A DNA stretch of 64,000 bases, taken from positions 3,240,876 to 3,304,875 of the forward strand of contig OX638380.1 in the NCBI GenBank assembly GCA_951813855.1, in the 5' to 3' direction. Shown here in pieces: positions 26,536 to 36,651 of this stretch. Made by a program: the position numbers and the translations under genes. The stretch comes from an uncultured Verrucomicrobiae bacterium (lineage in GTDB: Bacteria > Verrucomicrobiota > Verrucomicrobiia > Limisphaerales > AAA164-E04). Below the pieces are notes generated by a model. The model ran no database searches, was not told the origin of the DNA, and saw nothing but the letters and a program-made list of their open reading frames with translations. Position 1 is the stretch's first letter; every line of letters begins with the position of its first letter.

Positions 26536-27543
26536 TCAGGGCGTCAGCACGATTTTTCCGTGCAACGTGCCGGCCTGATTCAGCGTATTGGCTTCCTGCA
26601 AGGCATGGGCTTCCGCCGTTTCCGCCAAGGAGAAAGTTTTGCCGACGTTGGCTTTCAGGTTTCCGGTTTTCAGCTGTTCGTTGAGGTCGTTCGCGCAGGC
26701 TCGTTGTTCGGCGGCCGAAAAATTGAACATGGCGAACCCGAACAGGGAACAGTTTTTGACGTAAAAGGGTCCCACCGGAAATACCGGACGAGCCTCGCGG
26801 CCGGCCATGAGGACCAGGCGACCGTTTTGCCGCAGCGAAGCGACGCTGCTTTCGAAATCGGGTTGGCGGGAGGTTTCCCAGTAGATGTCGATTCCGTCCG
26901 GGGCGTGTTTTTCGAGCGCGGCGGCGAGATTTTCTTGGTGGCGATCGATGGCGACATCGGCGCCCAACCGGGTACAGAGTTGCCGGCGCGATTCCGATCC
27001 GGCAGAGGCGATCACCGTGGCTCCGGCGGCCTTGGCCAGTTGGATCACCATCGAGCCGACGCCGCCGGCGCCGCCGCTGACGAAAACGATGTCGTCTGGT
27101 TTCAGTCCAGCCCGATCGAGTCCCAGTTGAGCCGTGATGCCCACCAAGGCGATCGCCGCCGCTTCCTGGTCGGTAACGTTTTCCGGGGTGGGGTAAGCGA
27201 AGTCTGCCGGCACTGTAATGTGTTCGCTGAACGAGCCCGGTCGGCCCGACAGGCTTTGGTTGGCTCCCCAGACCCGATCGCCGGGGCGAAAGTCCCCGAC
27301 TTCGGAACCCACCGCCGCTACGGTGCCGGCGAAATCGCAACCCAAGACGAAAGGGTTATTGAGCGGCATGGCGATTAGTCCGCCGCGGATGTAGGTATCT
27401 ATCGGATTGACCGATACGGCACCGGTGCGAACGATCAGTTCGTCAGGCGCCGGTTCCGGAACGGGAAGGTCGCCGTAGCGGATCTTCGAGGGAGGGCCGG
27501 TTTCGGTGATGAAGGCGGCTTTCATTAAGCGGGGCGTCGACAT
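26536..27543 (-). CDS. Zinc-less MDR-family NADPH:quinone oxidoreductase
   Basis: 335 aa medium-chain dehydrogenase/reductase. The GroES-like N-terminal half has VNPIDTYIRGG, FVLGCDFAGTVAAVGSEV and GDRVWG. The Rossmann half has SGGAGGVGSMVIQLAKAAGATVIASAGS, the NADPH site of quinone oxidoreductases (QOR/ zeta-crystallin type). The zinc-ligand cysteines of alcohol dehydrogenases are absent. Function is likely NADPH-dependent reduction of quinones or enones; the physiological substrate cannot be read from sequence. It stands alone. Confidence 0.87.
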   Translation of the reverse strand: MSTPRLMKAAFITETGPPSKIRYGDLPVPEPAPDELIVRTGAVSVNPIDTYIRGGLIAMPLNNPFVLGCDFAGTVAAVGSEVGDFRPGDRVWGANQSLSGRPGSFSEHITVPADFAYPTPENVTDQEAAAIALVGITAQLGLDRAGLKPDDIVFVSGGAGGVGSMVIQLAKAAGATVIASAGSESRRQLCTRLGADVAIDRHQENLAAALEKHAPDGIDIYWETSRQPDFESSVASLRQNGRLVLMAGREARPVFPVGPFYVKNCSLFGFAMFNFSAAEQRACANDLNEQLKTGNLKANVGKTFSLAETAEAHALQEANTLNQAGTLHGKIVLTP

Positions 27544-27743
27544 GTATTTATGAAAGACGACGGGGCTGGTTCGATCAATAATTGCTGTTATCTCGGGACG
27601 ATTCGGGTATGTTGCGGTCCGTTCGGAATTCGAAGTCGGTCGCCGGCTGATCGTCTCGGTACGGTTCCGCCGGTCGGCGCATGCGGACGGACCAAGGGCC
27701 GTTCGAGGACGGCGGCGAATCCGATCTCGCGGCGATAGGGGCG

Positions 27744-28544
27744 ATGACGCAACAGGAAAACATCGATCCTACCGGAGTCGACGCTTCGTTGCGTTCGGGT
27801 TCCTTGTATTTGGTAGCGACGCCGATCGGCAATCTGGAGGATATCACGCTTCGAGCCGTCAGGGTGTTACGGGAAGTGGAACTCGTGCTTTGCGAGGATA
27901 CTCGCCATACCGGGCGGCTTCTGAACCATCTGAAAATCAAAAAACCGTTGCTGAGCTGTCATCGATTCAATGAAAGAAGCAGGGTCAAAACCGTGCTGAA
28001 TCGGTTGCAATCCGGAGAGCGGTTGGCGTTGGTTTCAGATGCCGGAAGTCCTGGGATCCGGGACCCCGGCGCCCGTTTGATCAGGGCAGTATGGGAAGCG
28101 GGATACCGCGTGGAACCGGTTCCCGGCCCTTGCGCCGCCGTCGCGGCGCTCACGGCCAGTGGATTGGCGGCCGACGAATTCCATTTCGTCGGGTATCTGC
28201 CGGTCAAATCAGGACGGCGAGCCAAGGCCTTGGAGCGGTTGTCGCGAATCCGGGAAACGATCGTGATCTACGAGTCACCTCATCGCATAAGGAAATTGTC
28301 CGGTGAATTAACCGTTTGGTTCGCCGACCGAGACTTGGCGGTTTGCCGGGAATTGACCAAGCGGTACGAGGAAGTGATTCGGGGAACCGCGCCCGAAATC
28401 GCTCGCCGGTTGACGGAACAAAAACCGCGGGGCGAATACGTTTTGGTGGTGGGAGAAACTGCGAAAGCCAAGGGAAATCGTGCTTCGGAGGCCAACGGAA
28501 CGGCCCCGGCCGGCGAGATTGCCGAGGGGGACGACCGACCCTGA
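27744..28544 (+). CDS. rsmI: 16S rRNA (cytidine1402-2'-O)-methyltransferase
   Basis: SAM-dependent tetrapyrrole-methylase-fold enzyme that methylates the ribose of C1402 in 16S rRNA. The ATG at 27744 is used; the frame is open 21 codons upstream without family similarity. The blocks LYLVATPIGNLEDITLRAVRVL, CEDTRHTGRLL, SDAGSPGIRDPG, VPGPCAAVAALTASGL, FVGYLPVKSGRR and IYESPHRIRKLSGEL are diagnostic. The last about 25 residues are low complexity. 266 aa. Confidence 0.93.
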   Translation: MTQQENIDPTGVDASLRSGSLYLVATPIGNLEDITLRAVRVLREVELVLCEDTRHTGRLLNHLKIKKPLLSCHRFNERSRVKTVLNRLQSGERLALVSDAGSPGIRDPGARLIRAVWEAGYRVEPVPGPCAAVAALTASGLAADEFHFVGYLPVKSGRRAKALERLSRIRETIVIYESPHRIRKLSGELTVWFADRDLAVCRELTKRYEEVIRGTAPEIARRLTEQKPRGEYVLVVGETAKAKGNRASEANGTAPAGEIAEGDDRP

Positions 28545-28767
28545 AATTCGGCTCGCCAGGCCGGCGGCCGGAACCCCGAACCCAAGGAAGCCCCGGAAGG
28601 GAACCTTACATGGGAATCGTTCCCGGGGACGGCAATCGAACGAGTTGGAATAGGCCGCAAATGATGGCTTCTAAAGTCTTGCAATTGGTTTCGAATTGAT
28701 TCATGATCCCTCCCGGGTGTTCACTCGTGGACGCTTTTGTTGTATCGAGTAGTACTGTCGTAAATGT

Positions 28768-29589
28768 ATGAACGAGACTCTGTCCAAAACTGTTGTTCCT
28801 GAGGGCGAGCCTTTGCCTTTCGAGTGGTCTTTCGTCATCGATTCCCTTCCGGTCAGAGTGTTCCCGGATCAGCAACTCATGGCGGAAGCCGCGGCTTGCG
28901 AAACCGGAGCCTATCTGGTCGAGCGGTTGCGAACCAAGGAGACCGTCAGACTGATCCTGGCTACCGGCAATTCCCAAATTCTGTTTCTTTCCCGCCTGAT
29001 CGAGACGGCCGACTTAGATTGGTCCCGCGTCGAACTGTTTCACATGGATGAGTATCTGGGCTTATCGGATCGGCATAGCGCCAGCTTTCGACGATACATG
29101 AAAGAGCGCGTGGAAAACGTAGCCCGGCCGGGAGTCTTCCATTACCTGGACGGGACCGCCCAGATGCCCTTGGAAGAATGCCGGCGCTACGAAGCGCTCT
29201 TGACCTCGGAACCGATCGACTTGTGTTGTCTGGGAGTAGGGGAAAACGGTCATCTTGCCTTCAACGATCCGCATGTCGCCGATTTCGACGATCGACGGAT
29301 GGTCAAGCTGGTGCAACTGGACGAAGCCTGTAAACAGCAACAAGTGGGAGAAGGTCATTTCCCGTCGCTCGAGTCGGTTCCCGGTTTCGCCTATACCCTG
29401 ACGATTCCGGCGTTGTGTTCCGCGGAGAAAATGGTTTGCCTGGCTCCCGAACTGCGCAAGAGCCAAGCGATCAAGGCGGCTTTGGAAGGTCCCGTTTCGA
29501 CGGACTGTCCGGCTTCGATTTTGCGCCGCCAGAAACACGCGAGCCTGTATTTGGATAACGATTCGGCGTCTCTGCTCAATCGGGAATGA
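28768..29589 (+). CDS. nagB: Glucosamine-6-phosphate deaminase-like protein
   Basis: Converts glucosamine-6-phosphate to fructose-6-phosphate and ammonia in amino-sugar breakdown. 273 aa, slightly longer than classic NagB. ILATGNSQILFLSRLIE is the phosphate-site loop, FHMDEYLGL carries the catalytic Asp, and LGVGENGHLAFNDP is the family signature. It could also be a 6-phosphogluconolactonase-like relative, but HMDEY plus GENGHLAFNDP favour the deaminase. It is followed by modB after 116 nt; linkage is probably accidental. It fits a lifestyle using sialic acid or chitin-like sugars together with the esterase upstream. Confidence 0.87.
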   Translation: MNETLSKTVVPEGEPLPFEWSFVIDSLPVRVFPDQQLMAEAAACETGAYLVERLRTKETVRLILATGNSQILFLSRLIETADLDWSRVELFHMDEYLGLSDRHSASFRRYMKERVENVARPGVFHYLDGTAQMPLEECRRYEALLTSEPIDLCCLGVGENGHLAFNDPHVADFDDRRMVKLVQLDEACKQQQVGEGHFPSLESVPGFAYTLTIPALCSAEKMVCLAPELRKSQAIKAALEGPVSTDCPASILRRQKHASLYLDNDSASLLNRE

Positions 29590-29705
29590 TTTCCCGGCGA
29601 AAACGAATTGGCCTAACCTTCGCCGCGTTGAGGTGATCGGTCGTTGAACTAGGCATGCGGGGCGTCATGCGTCGGTTTCGTCTGCTGGCTCGGGGGAGTG
29701 AGAGA

Positions 29706-30545
29706 ATGGACGAAACGCCGCTGTCGCACCGAGATCGAGACCCCTTGTCGGCGGCTCCGATCAAAATTCCTTCCGATCGGGTTTTTCTCGCTGGGTTGAT
29801 CGTTCTCGGCGGCGTCTATCTGGCGTTGATCGTGTTGATGATTCTGGCCGATCTGGCTCATACGGACCGGGAATCTCTGGTGAACGCGTTGCGTAGTCCC
29901 GAGATCCGGTACGCTTTATTCTTAAGTCTGATCAGCTGCACCTTGGCTACCGTGCTTTCCCTTTGGGTGTCGGTTCCGATCGGTTACTTGATGTCCCGAT
30001 TTCAGTTTCGAGGCAAGAGTTTGGTCGATGCGGTGTTGGACATTCCGATCGTGTTGCCCCCTATGGTCGTGGGGGTGAGTTTGTTGATTCTTTTTCAGTT
30101 CCCTCCTTTTTCTTTCGTCGCGTCGGCGGTGGTCTACGAAATACCGGCGGTGGTCTTGGCTCAATTCACGGTGGCGGCGGCTTTTGCCGTGCGCACCATG
30201 CGAGTGACGTTCGATCAGATTTCTCCCCGCTACGAAGCCGTGGCCATGACCTTGGGATGCAGCCGAAAGGCGGCGTTTTGGACCGTGGTTTTTCCGCAAG
30301 CCAGGAAAGGAATGTTCGCTGCCGGGGCGTTGGCCTGGGCCAGGTCGATGGGCGAATTCGGCCCGATTTTGGTGTTCGCCGGATCGACACGGTTGAAGAC
30401 GGAAGTTTTGTCGACTTCGGTTTATCTGGAACTTCAAGCCGGCAATCTCGAGGGGATGCTGGCGGTTTCCCTGTTAATGGTCGCCGTTTCGGCTACGGTT
30501 TTAATCGTCGTACGTTTGTTCGGCATGCCGCGACTCAACGCATGA
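29706..30545 (+). CDS. modB: Molybdate ABC transporter permease
   Basis: 279 aa from the ATG at 29706, preceded by a well-spaced GGAG; an in-frame ATG at 29655 gives a basic, non-family extension. About six membrane helices are visible. The binding-protein-dependent transport motif region (YEAVAMTLGCSRKAAFWTVVFPQARKGMFAAGALAWARSMGEFG) is the EAA loop that contacts ModC. LDIPIVLPPMVVGVSLL is typical of ModB/CysT permeases. It overlaps modC by 4 nt. The binding protein modA is about 20 kb away on the other strand. Confidence 0.9.
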   Translation: MDETPLSHRDRDPLSAAPIKIPSDRVFLAGLIVLGGVYLALIVLMILADLAHTDRESLVNALRSPEIRYALFLSLISCTLATVLSLWVSVPIGYLMSRFQFRGKSLVDAVLDIPIVLPPMVVGVSLLILFQFPPFSFVASAVVYEIPAVVLAQFTVAAAFAVRTMRVTFDQISPRYEAVAMTLGCSRKAAFWTVVFPQARKGMFAAGALAWARSMGEFGPILVFAGSTRLKTEVLSTSVYLELQAGNLEGMLAVSLLMVAVSATVLIVVRLFGMPRLNA

Positions 30546-31189
30546 TCGAAATCGAGAAGCTAACGATCCGTCAGGGCGCGTTTTCCCTGGATCATTTCGA
30601 GTTGCGAGTCGAAGTGGGGCAATACGCCGTGTTGATGGGGCGGAGCGGTTGCGGCAAGACGACGCTGTTGGAAGCCATCTGCGGCTTGCGCCCGATAGAG
30701 GCGGGAACCATCCGCCTATCGGGGCGGGAAGTGAACGATCTGAAACCCGCAGAAAGAGGAGTGGGATACGTGCCTCAGGATCGGGCCTTGTTTCCGTTGC
30801 AAACGGTTCGGGAGCAGTTGGCGTTCTCGCTGACCGTCCGCCGGTTGCCTTCGTCGTGGATTGCCGAACGGGTCGAGGAACTGGCGTCGTTAATTGGAGT
30901 CGAGCGACTGCTAGACCGTTTTCCCCGCAACCTGAGCGGCGGCGAATCGCAGTGCGTAGCCTTGGGCCGGGCTCTGGCTTTCAAACCGGCGGTGTTGTTG
31001 TTGGACGAACCGCTGAGTGCGCTCGACGAGGAGTTGCATTTGGAAATGTGCGGTCTGCTCAAGAAGATTCATCGACAAACCGGGGTGACGGTCCTGCATA
31101 TCACCCACAGCCGACGGGAAGCCGAGCAAGTCAGCGACCTTCGGCTCAGCTGGGAAGACTATGTCTCCCCGAATCGAAGCTCGAACTGA
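30542..31189 (+). CDS. modC: Molybdate ABC transporter ATP-binding protein
   Basis: 215 aa ABC ATPase starting at the ATG that overlaps the modB stop (ATGA). Walker A is GRSGCGKTT, the Q-loop is VGYVPQDRALFP, the signature is LSGGESQ, Walker B is VLLLDEPLSALD, and the switch His lies in ITHSRREAEQ. The C-terminal MOP/TOBE molybdate-binding domain of longer ModC proteins is missing, so this is the short form. Specificity for molybdate rather than another anion is inferred from the ModB and ModA sequences. Confidence 0.87.
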   Translation: MIEIEKLTIRQGAFSLDHFELRVEVGQYAVLMGRSGCGKTTLLEAICGLRPIEAGTIRLSGREVNDLKPAERGVGYVPQDRALFPLQTVREQLAFSLTVRRLPSSWIAERVEELASLIGVERLLDRFPRNLSGGESQCVALGRALAFKPAVLLLDEPLSALDEELHLEMCGLLKKIHRQTGVTVLHITHSRREAEQVSDLRLSWEDYVSPNRSSN

Positions 31190-31375
31190 GGTTCGAAGGG
31201 CGAACTTACGAAGGATCGAACCGGTTTTGGACGCGAGAGGATACGGGGCGAACTTCGGTTGGAGGATTTCGCTGTCGAATCGCGCCCGGTTGCCGAAGGT
31301 CTCGGGAACGGTTCGTTCAAAGGGCGATATTCGTGTTGAATATCCGAACGAACGTAATTACCGTCGTTGAATAAG

Positions 31376-32629
31376 ATGAAGGCATTTTGGTTATTGGTCG
31401 CTGGTGTGGTGGTTCTCGGCGCCGAACCGGCGGACGAGCGTTTTTGGCCCAAATGGCGGGGGCCAGAGGATACCGGCAGCTCTTCCCAGGGCAATTACGC
31501 TACGAAGTGGTCCGGCGATTCCGGACTGGAATGGAAACTTCCCCTGCCCGGCAAAGGCTGTTCGACGCCGATCGTGTTGGGGCAGCAGATTATTCTGACC
31601 GTTCCTTCGGACGGTCAGGATTCGGTGATGAGCGTCAATTGGAAAGGCCAGATCGAATGGCTCACCTCCGTGGGTTCGCATCGGGACGGAAAGCATCGCA
31701 ACGGCTCCGGCGCCAATCCCTCTCCGGTGTCGGACGGGAAAGGTGTTTTCGTGTATTTCAAGAGCGGCAATCTGGCCGGATTGGATTTGGAAGGGAACCT
31801 GCTCTGGAAAGTGAATCTGCAGGAGGAGTACGGCCAGGATTCGCTCTATTGGGATTTCGGAACTTCGCCGGCGCTCACCGAACGCTACGTCGTGATGGCG
31901 ATCATGCACACTGATGAGGGATACCTGGCGGCTTTCGATCGCCAGACTGGTTCCTTGGCCTGGAAGGTGGACCGGACGTATCCGACTCCCGTCGAAGGGG
32001 ATCATAGTTACACGACTCCGTTGGTGATCGAACATGGAGATCACTCGGCATTGCTGGTTTGGGGGGCCGAAAGATTAACGGCGCATGATCCCGCCGACGG
32101 CTCGATCCTTTGGTCGTGCGCCGGGTTCAATCCGGATAATCGCAATAATTGGGTCACCGTGGCTACTCCGGTCATATCGGGGGACGTGGCCGTCGTGCCT
32201 TATGGCCGGGGCGACAAACTGGCGGGTATCAAATTGGGCGGTTCGGGCGACGTGACCAAAACCCATCGACTTTGGGAACACGATCGGCTGGGAGCGTTTG
32301 TGCCGACGCCGGCGGTGGCAAACGGCTTGGTCTATGTTTTGCGCGACCGGGGGGAAGTGCTGGCAGTGGCTCCGAAGACCGGTAAGATCGAGTGGCAAGA
32401 CACGTTTCCCAGGAATCGGGCCAGTTATTACGCTTCGCCGGTGGTAGCCGGTTCGAAACTCTATGCGACGAGAGAAGACGGCGTGATTTTCGTAGCAGAG
32501 TTGAACGGGGGATTTAAATTGTTGGCCGAAAACGAATTGGGCGAACGAATGATCGCATCTCCGGTTCCGGTCGCCGATCGTTTGCTGTTGCGAGGAGTCA
32601 GCCACATGTTTTGCGTGAAGGCGAACTGA
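31376..32629 (+). CDS. Exported PQQ-like (BamB-type) beta-propeller protein
   Basis: 417 aa from the ATG at 31376 (an in-frame TTG lies at 31367). A short signal peptide (KAFWLLVAGVVVLGAEPA) precedes repeated WD-like blades: WPKWRGPEDTG, GLEWKLPLPGKGCSTPIV, GNLLWKVNL, GSLAWKVDRTY, GSILWSC and GKIEWQDTF. The opening WPKWRGP..G is typical of PQQ-like repeat proteins abundant in Planctomycetes and Verrucomicrobia. No dehydrogenase catalytic residues are evident, so it is probably a structural or binding propeller. Function is unknown. Confidence 0.85.
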   Translation: MKAFWLLVAGVVVLGAEPADERFWPKWRGPEDTGSSSQGNYATKWSGDSGLEWKLPLPGKGCSTPIVLGQQIILTVPSDGQDSVMSVNWKGQIEWLTSVGSHRDGKHRNGSGANPSPVSDGKGVFVYFKSGNLAGLDLEGNLLWKVNLQEEYGQDSLYWDFGTSPALTERYVVMAIMHTDEGYLAAFDRQTGSLAWKVDRTYPTPVEGDHSYTTPLVIEHGDHSALLVWGAERLTAHDPADGSILWSCAGFNPDNRNNWVTVATPVISGDVAVVPYGRGDKLAGIKLGGSGDVTKTHRLWEHDRLGAFVPTPAVANGLVYVLRDRGEVLAVAPKTGKIEWQDTFPRNRASYYASPVVAGSKLYATREDGVIFVAELNGGFKLLAENELGERMIASPVPVADRLLLRGVSHMFCVKAN

Positions 32630-32837
32630 AGGGGTGATCTTACCGGCACCGGTACATCGGTCCGGTTGACGGGTAACGGCACCGGGGTTGGGGACAGTCG
32701 AAAGGAAAAGAAGCCGGGCTTATCCGGGGGAGCGAAGAGTCTCGAAATCGAACTGGGAACGAACGGGGCCGGCGGAATGGGTGCCAGATCGTTCGGTCGG
32801 AGACAAAGGCATCGTCGATCGGAAATACCGCGAACCG

Positions 32838-33464
32838 CTATTGGTTTCGGGAGTATTCGATCATAAAGGCGTTCAGGGCCTCTTTGATTCCGATCAATTC
32901 CTCGAACAAGGCGTCGAGATTGGCGGGCATGCTTTCTATGGTCGGATTCGTTACTTCCGAATGGGCGGTCAGGGTGCGTTCGATTTCGGCGACGGTCGCA
33001 ACCAGAGATTCCAATTGTTCCCTGGTCCACTTCGCTTCGTTCTGGGCGGCGGCATTCTCCGGGGCCGAAGCTGCGGCTAATTGAGGAAATTTCTCGATCA
33101 GATTTACAATCCTCTCTTGGGTGTCGATATTGCGTTGAGCCAGGTTTTCGTACCTGGTTAGCATCTGTTGAAACTCCTGATCGTATCTGCTTATCACCCT
33201 TCGAAGAGAGAAGAGATCCCAAGCCAGATACGCTATCAGTAACAGGACGAGCGACCAAACGAACGGTTCGTTTTTCAGCAACTGTCTCGGTCGGAGGCGG
33301 AGCGTAGTTGCGGATTTCTTTCCGGGATGAGTCTGATGGGCCAGTTCCGAGAACCAGACTTTTTGTCCGCAGTGTGGGCACTCTCCGACTTCTCCCTCAC
33401 GGGTTTTCGGGTAACTGACGGTTTGTCGGCAGGAGGGACAGGGGATCTGTTGGTCTTCGGTCAT
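32838..33464 (-). CDS. Zinc-ribbon, single-membrane-span, coiled-coil protein of unknown function
   Basis: 208 aa. An N-terminal zinc ribbon (C9, C12, C29, C32) is followed by one hydrophobic segment (about 68-86, VWSLVLLLIAYLAWDLFSL). After it comes a long charged helical region (about 90-208) likely to form a coiled coil. No catalytic motif is present. Topology is probably zinc ribbon in the cytoplasm with the coiled coil outside, but this is inference. It stands alone between the PQQ protein and the GHKL ATPase gene. Confidence 0.65.
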   Translation of the reverse strand: MTEDQQIPCPSCRQTVSYPKTREGEVGECPHCGQKVWFSELAHQTHPGKKSATTLRLRPRQLLKNEPFVWSLVLLLIAYLAWDLFSLRRVISRYDQEFQQMLTRYENLAQRNIDTQERIVNLIEKFPQLAAASAPENAAAQNEAKWTREQLESLVATVAEIERTLTAHSEVTNPTIESMPANLDALFEELIGIKEALNAFMIEYSRNQ

Positions 33465-34220
33465 GTCGGGGTTTTTTCAGGTTTCAGGTTTGCTTGGGAG
33501 GAGGGGAAGGTGTCGAGCCGGCAACGCTGCAGTGCGATAGTTGGTCGAATGCGAGTTTCGGTGGAAAACGAAAGAGGTCGCGGAAATTATCGGCCATGCC
33601 GTTTTCGTATCCGGGCAGTGTTCGTTCCGGGGTGAGATCGAAAGGTGGGGATGATTATCGGGATACCGGAAATTGGTCGGTCGGAAACGTTGGGAAAAAT
33701 GAATGGAGTCAGCCGATAGCATGGGATTAGGGGATTACTCGGTTGGTGAGCGCAACTGATTCAAACCCAGAATCTCGGTCAATTCAAGCCGAGTTCCCGG
33801 GATAGCTGTTTCGAATCGGTCAGATTCAGCGTTACCGCTGCGGCGACATCGATTCGTTTTGAATTCTCGCCGGTTCCGAGTGGATAGATCGGCCGCTTTA
33901 CCCTTGACGCTTTCTCGGAAAAGAAAGTCCCAACCGGCGACCGGACAGACAAGGGTTAGGAAAAAGGGGTCGCAATCGACTGTAACCGAAAATGCGACGC
34001 TCAATGGATTCGCTGGCATGGCGTCGATTGTCGGGTGGATGCGGGGGAGGGTAAATCCTTGATTCCGGATTGAAAACTCTCCACAATGCCCGGCAGATTA
34101 GTGATCGAATCGAGATGATTTCAGGTGTAATGGTGAAAAACTCCAGTGGATTCTTGGACCGGATCAAGGTCTGCAGTGGAGTTGCGACTGTTGCGATAGA
34201 CGCCGAAAAAGAAGACTGAT
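33465..34220. other. Non-coding gap before the GHKL ATPase gene
   Basis: 756 bases with only small unsupported frames. GC falls along this stretch towards 34.2 kb, which may mark the left edge of an acquired block. No inverted repeat, tRNA or attachment-like direct repeat was seen. Confidence 0.4.
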
Positions 34221-36629
34221 ATGGCATCCAGCGATATTATTTTAGGATCGGAAAACGTTGGAAAGACAATCGAAGAGATTCCTGTTTCCATAAGTTACGA
34301 TATCATCAGATTGTTCTCCGAAGGGCTCTATCGTAGTCCGAACAAGGCGGTCGAAGAACTCGTGAGTAATAGTTATGACGCTAAAGCGCAAAGTGTTCAT
34401 ATCCTGTTACCCGAAAATCTTCGAGCCGGCGAGCAGGCTGATGAAGCCCTGTGGGTGATCGACGATGGTATAGGGATGGATAAGGAGGGTTTTCGCCGTT
34501 TGTGGACCGTCGCCAAGTCGAACAAAGATCAGAACGGTGCCGCTAAACGTCCTCCCATCGGTCAATTCGGTATCGGCAAGCTGGCGGCATATGTCCTTGC
34601 CTGGAAATTGACACATATTAGTAAGACTGAGGGGAAACTATTGTTGACCACGATGGATTTTCGGAAGGTCAACGAAAGAAGCCAAGCGGTCGGCGAGCCT
34701 GTGCCGGTTACCTTGAAGGAAATCAATGAAGGGGAGGCGAAGGAAATACTGCGGGAAGTCGAAGGACGAGATTCCCGAGCTTGGAAGGTGATGTTCGGTG
34801 ATAAGAATCAATCAAATTGGACGGCGGCGGCCCTGACCGATTTCAAGGATCTTAGCAATAAGCTTTATCTGGGCCGATTGCGATGGGTGCTGGGGACAGG
34901 CCTACCTTTACATGGGGATTTCAAAATCTATTTGAACGGTGACCCTGTCGTTTCCAGCAAGGAAAAATTGGAATCGATAAAGGAATTTGAAATCAAAGAA
35001 AACCTTGCTGGCATCGGGGAGGTCAAAGGAAAAGCAAGCGTTCACCAAAAGATATTGACGACCGATAAGTCCGAGAGGTTCGGACGCAGTCACGGTTTTT
35101 TTATCCGGGTGAGGGGACGTGTAATCAATCTTGAAGATGAGCTTCTCGGTGTTATTCAGCCCAATCATGCGGCCTGGTCTCGTTTCGCTCTGGAAGTGGA
35201 CGCCGACGGGTTGAGAGAGCATCTGCTTTCCTCACGGGAGGGGGTGAGAGATTCCGAGGCGGTCGAAGAGTTTCGGAAATGCTTGATGAAGTATTTCAAT
35301 CAGTGCCGTTCCGCTTATGATGAATACTGCCGTAGAGAGAATACAGAACTTGACATTATTTCGTTACTTTCGGAAGGGCCGAGTGTGCATGTGACTGAAC
35401 CTATTTTTCGTAGTGTTGGTAGCGTGGTTAAAGTTGGCACCGAATCGTTTTATGTCCGCGCACCGAAGCAGATAAAGGATGACGATTATGACGTTTGGTT
35501 AATGGATCAAAAAGAAAAAATATTCCAGAAGCCATTTGAGACAATCAGCTTCGTGGACGATAAGGCTAATGCTCCCGCCATCCGATATGTTCCCGAATCG
35601 CGTCGGTTGGAAGTAAATCGTGAACATCCGTTCGTCAATAAATTGCTAGGCAGAAACAAACGTCACGGCCCCACGGAACTGTTCGCTTCTTCGGAAGCGT
35701 TGTTAGAAGGTCAATTGGAAGAATGGGGCATGGACCCGGTTGCCATTGACGGTTTTTTGAGAGAGCGCGATAAGTCGATGCGGTTGATTGCCGGAGATAC
35801 CGCCCCTACGGCAAAGGATGTTTTGAAGCTTCTCGATTTTGCGAATCGTGACTCCGTCGCCTTAGAAAAAACCGTCGGAAAAGTATTTCAACTTCTTGGG
35901 TTTAATTATGAGCTTAGGGGAGGTAACAAAGCGGATCCAGACGGTGTGCTTTGCGCCAGGCTGGGACGTTATTTTACTTCGGGAGTCAAGGATTATAAAC
36001 TCGTTTACGACACCAAAATGTCTGAATCTTCTACCGTTGCAGCCGATAAAATAGATTTCCAAAGCTTGGAACTGTTTCGAACGGATGAAAAAGCGGATTT
36101 TGGTTTTTTCGTCGCTGCCGCTTACGCAGCTGAAGACGAGGAAGAAGGCAAGTTGAATCAAAAAATAAAATCCTTGCAAGATTGTCGAGTGACGTTATTG
36201 AAAATTGAACACTTGAAAAGATTGGTCAGAATGCATGTTCAATATGGAGTCACGTTCACAGAGTTGCGTTCCTTGTTCGAGGAGGCGCAGACAGTTTCAG
36301 AAGTGAATGAATGGCTTTGTAACTATAAAGCGAAGCTTGAGAATTACGGGGAAGTGCCGTTACAATTACTTCTTCGAGAACTCGAGAAAAAAAAGGAAGA
36401 TCTGCTGGAGACACCCAATGTTTCAGTTGTTCGGGAACTGAACTCCGAAATGAAACGTTTTCCAACCGAGCGCTTGATCGCTCGCCTGAAGTCGGTGGAG
36501 ATAATATTGGGAACTCGATGGCTTGAGGTTGATGAAACCCGAAAAGATGTCTACTTGCATCAAGGATCTGATCAGATTCTCTTTGAACTTAACCGGCAGA
36601 TAGGCGGTTTCGATTTCGGATCGGAATAA
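34221..36629 (+). CDS. ParaMORC-type GHKL ATPase with C-terminal PD-(D/E)XK nuclease-like domain
   Basis: 802 aa. The N-terminal GHKL ATPase domain is complete: the N-box is AVEELVSNSYDA (E45/E46, N50, D53), the G1 box is IDDGIGM (80-86) and the G2 box is GQFGIGK (114-120). After an S5-like middle region there is a stretch (about 550-640) with FQLLGFNYELRGG, D572/D574 in ADPDGVL, and D597-x-K599 in YDTKMS. This pattern fits a PD-(D/E)XK restriction-endonuclease fold. A charged helical tail (about 660-760) follows. MORC-like GHKL ATPases in bacterial restriction-modification loci are established knowledge. A DNA methyltransferase gene follows after 22 nt. The gene is visibly AT-richer than its flanks, which suggests transfer. 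The nuclease assignment is by motif only. Confidence 0.8.
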   Translation: MASSDIILGSENVGKTIEEIPVSISYDIIRLFSEGLYRSPNKAVEELVSNSYDAKAQSVHILLPENLRAGEQADEALWVIDDGIGMDKEGFRRLWTVAKSNKDQNGAAKRPPIGQFGIGKLAAYVLAWKLTHISKTEGKLLLTTMDFRKVNERSQAVGEPVPVTLKEINEGEAKEILREVEGRDSRAWKVMFGDKNQSNWTAAALTDFKDLSNKLYLGRLRWVLGTGLPLHGDFKIYLNGDPVVSSKEKLESIKEFEIKENLAGIGEVKGKASVHQKILTTDKSERFGRSHGFFIRVRGRVINLEDELLGVIQPNHAAWSRFALEVDADGLREHLLSSREGVRDSEAVEEFRKCLMKYFNQCRSAYDEYCRRENTELDIISLLSEGPSVHVTEPIFRSVGSVVKVGTESFYVRAPKQIKDDDYDVWLMDQKEKIFQKPFETISFVDDKANAPAIRYVPESRRLEVNREHPFVNKLLGRNKRHGPTELFASSEALLEGQLEEWGMDPVAIDGFLRERDKSMRLIAGDTAPTAKDVLKLLDFANRDSVALEKTVGKVFQLLGFNYELRGGNKADPDGVLCARLGRYFTSGVKDYKLVYDTKMSESSTVAADKIDFQSLELFRTDEKADFGFFVAAAYAAEDEEEGKLNQKIKSLQDCRVTLLKIEHLKRLVRMHVQYGVTFTELRSLFEEAQTVSEVNEWLCNYKAKLENYGEVPLQLLLRELEKKKEDLLETPNVSVVRELNSEMKRFPTERLIARLKSVEIILGTRWLEVDETRKDVYLHQGSDQILFELNRQIGGFDFGSE

Positions 36630-36651
36630 ATGCCTTCAATCAGTTGAAATA

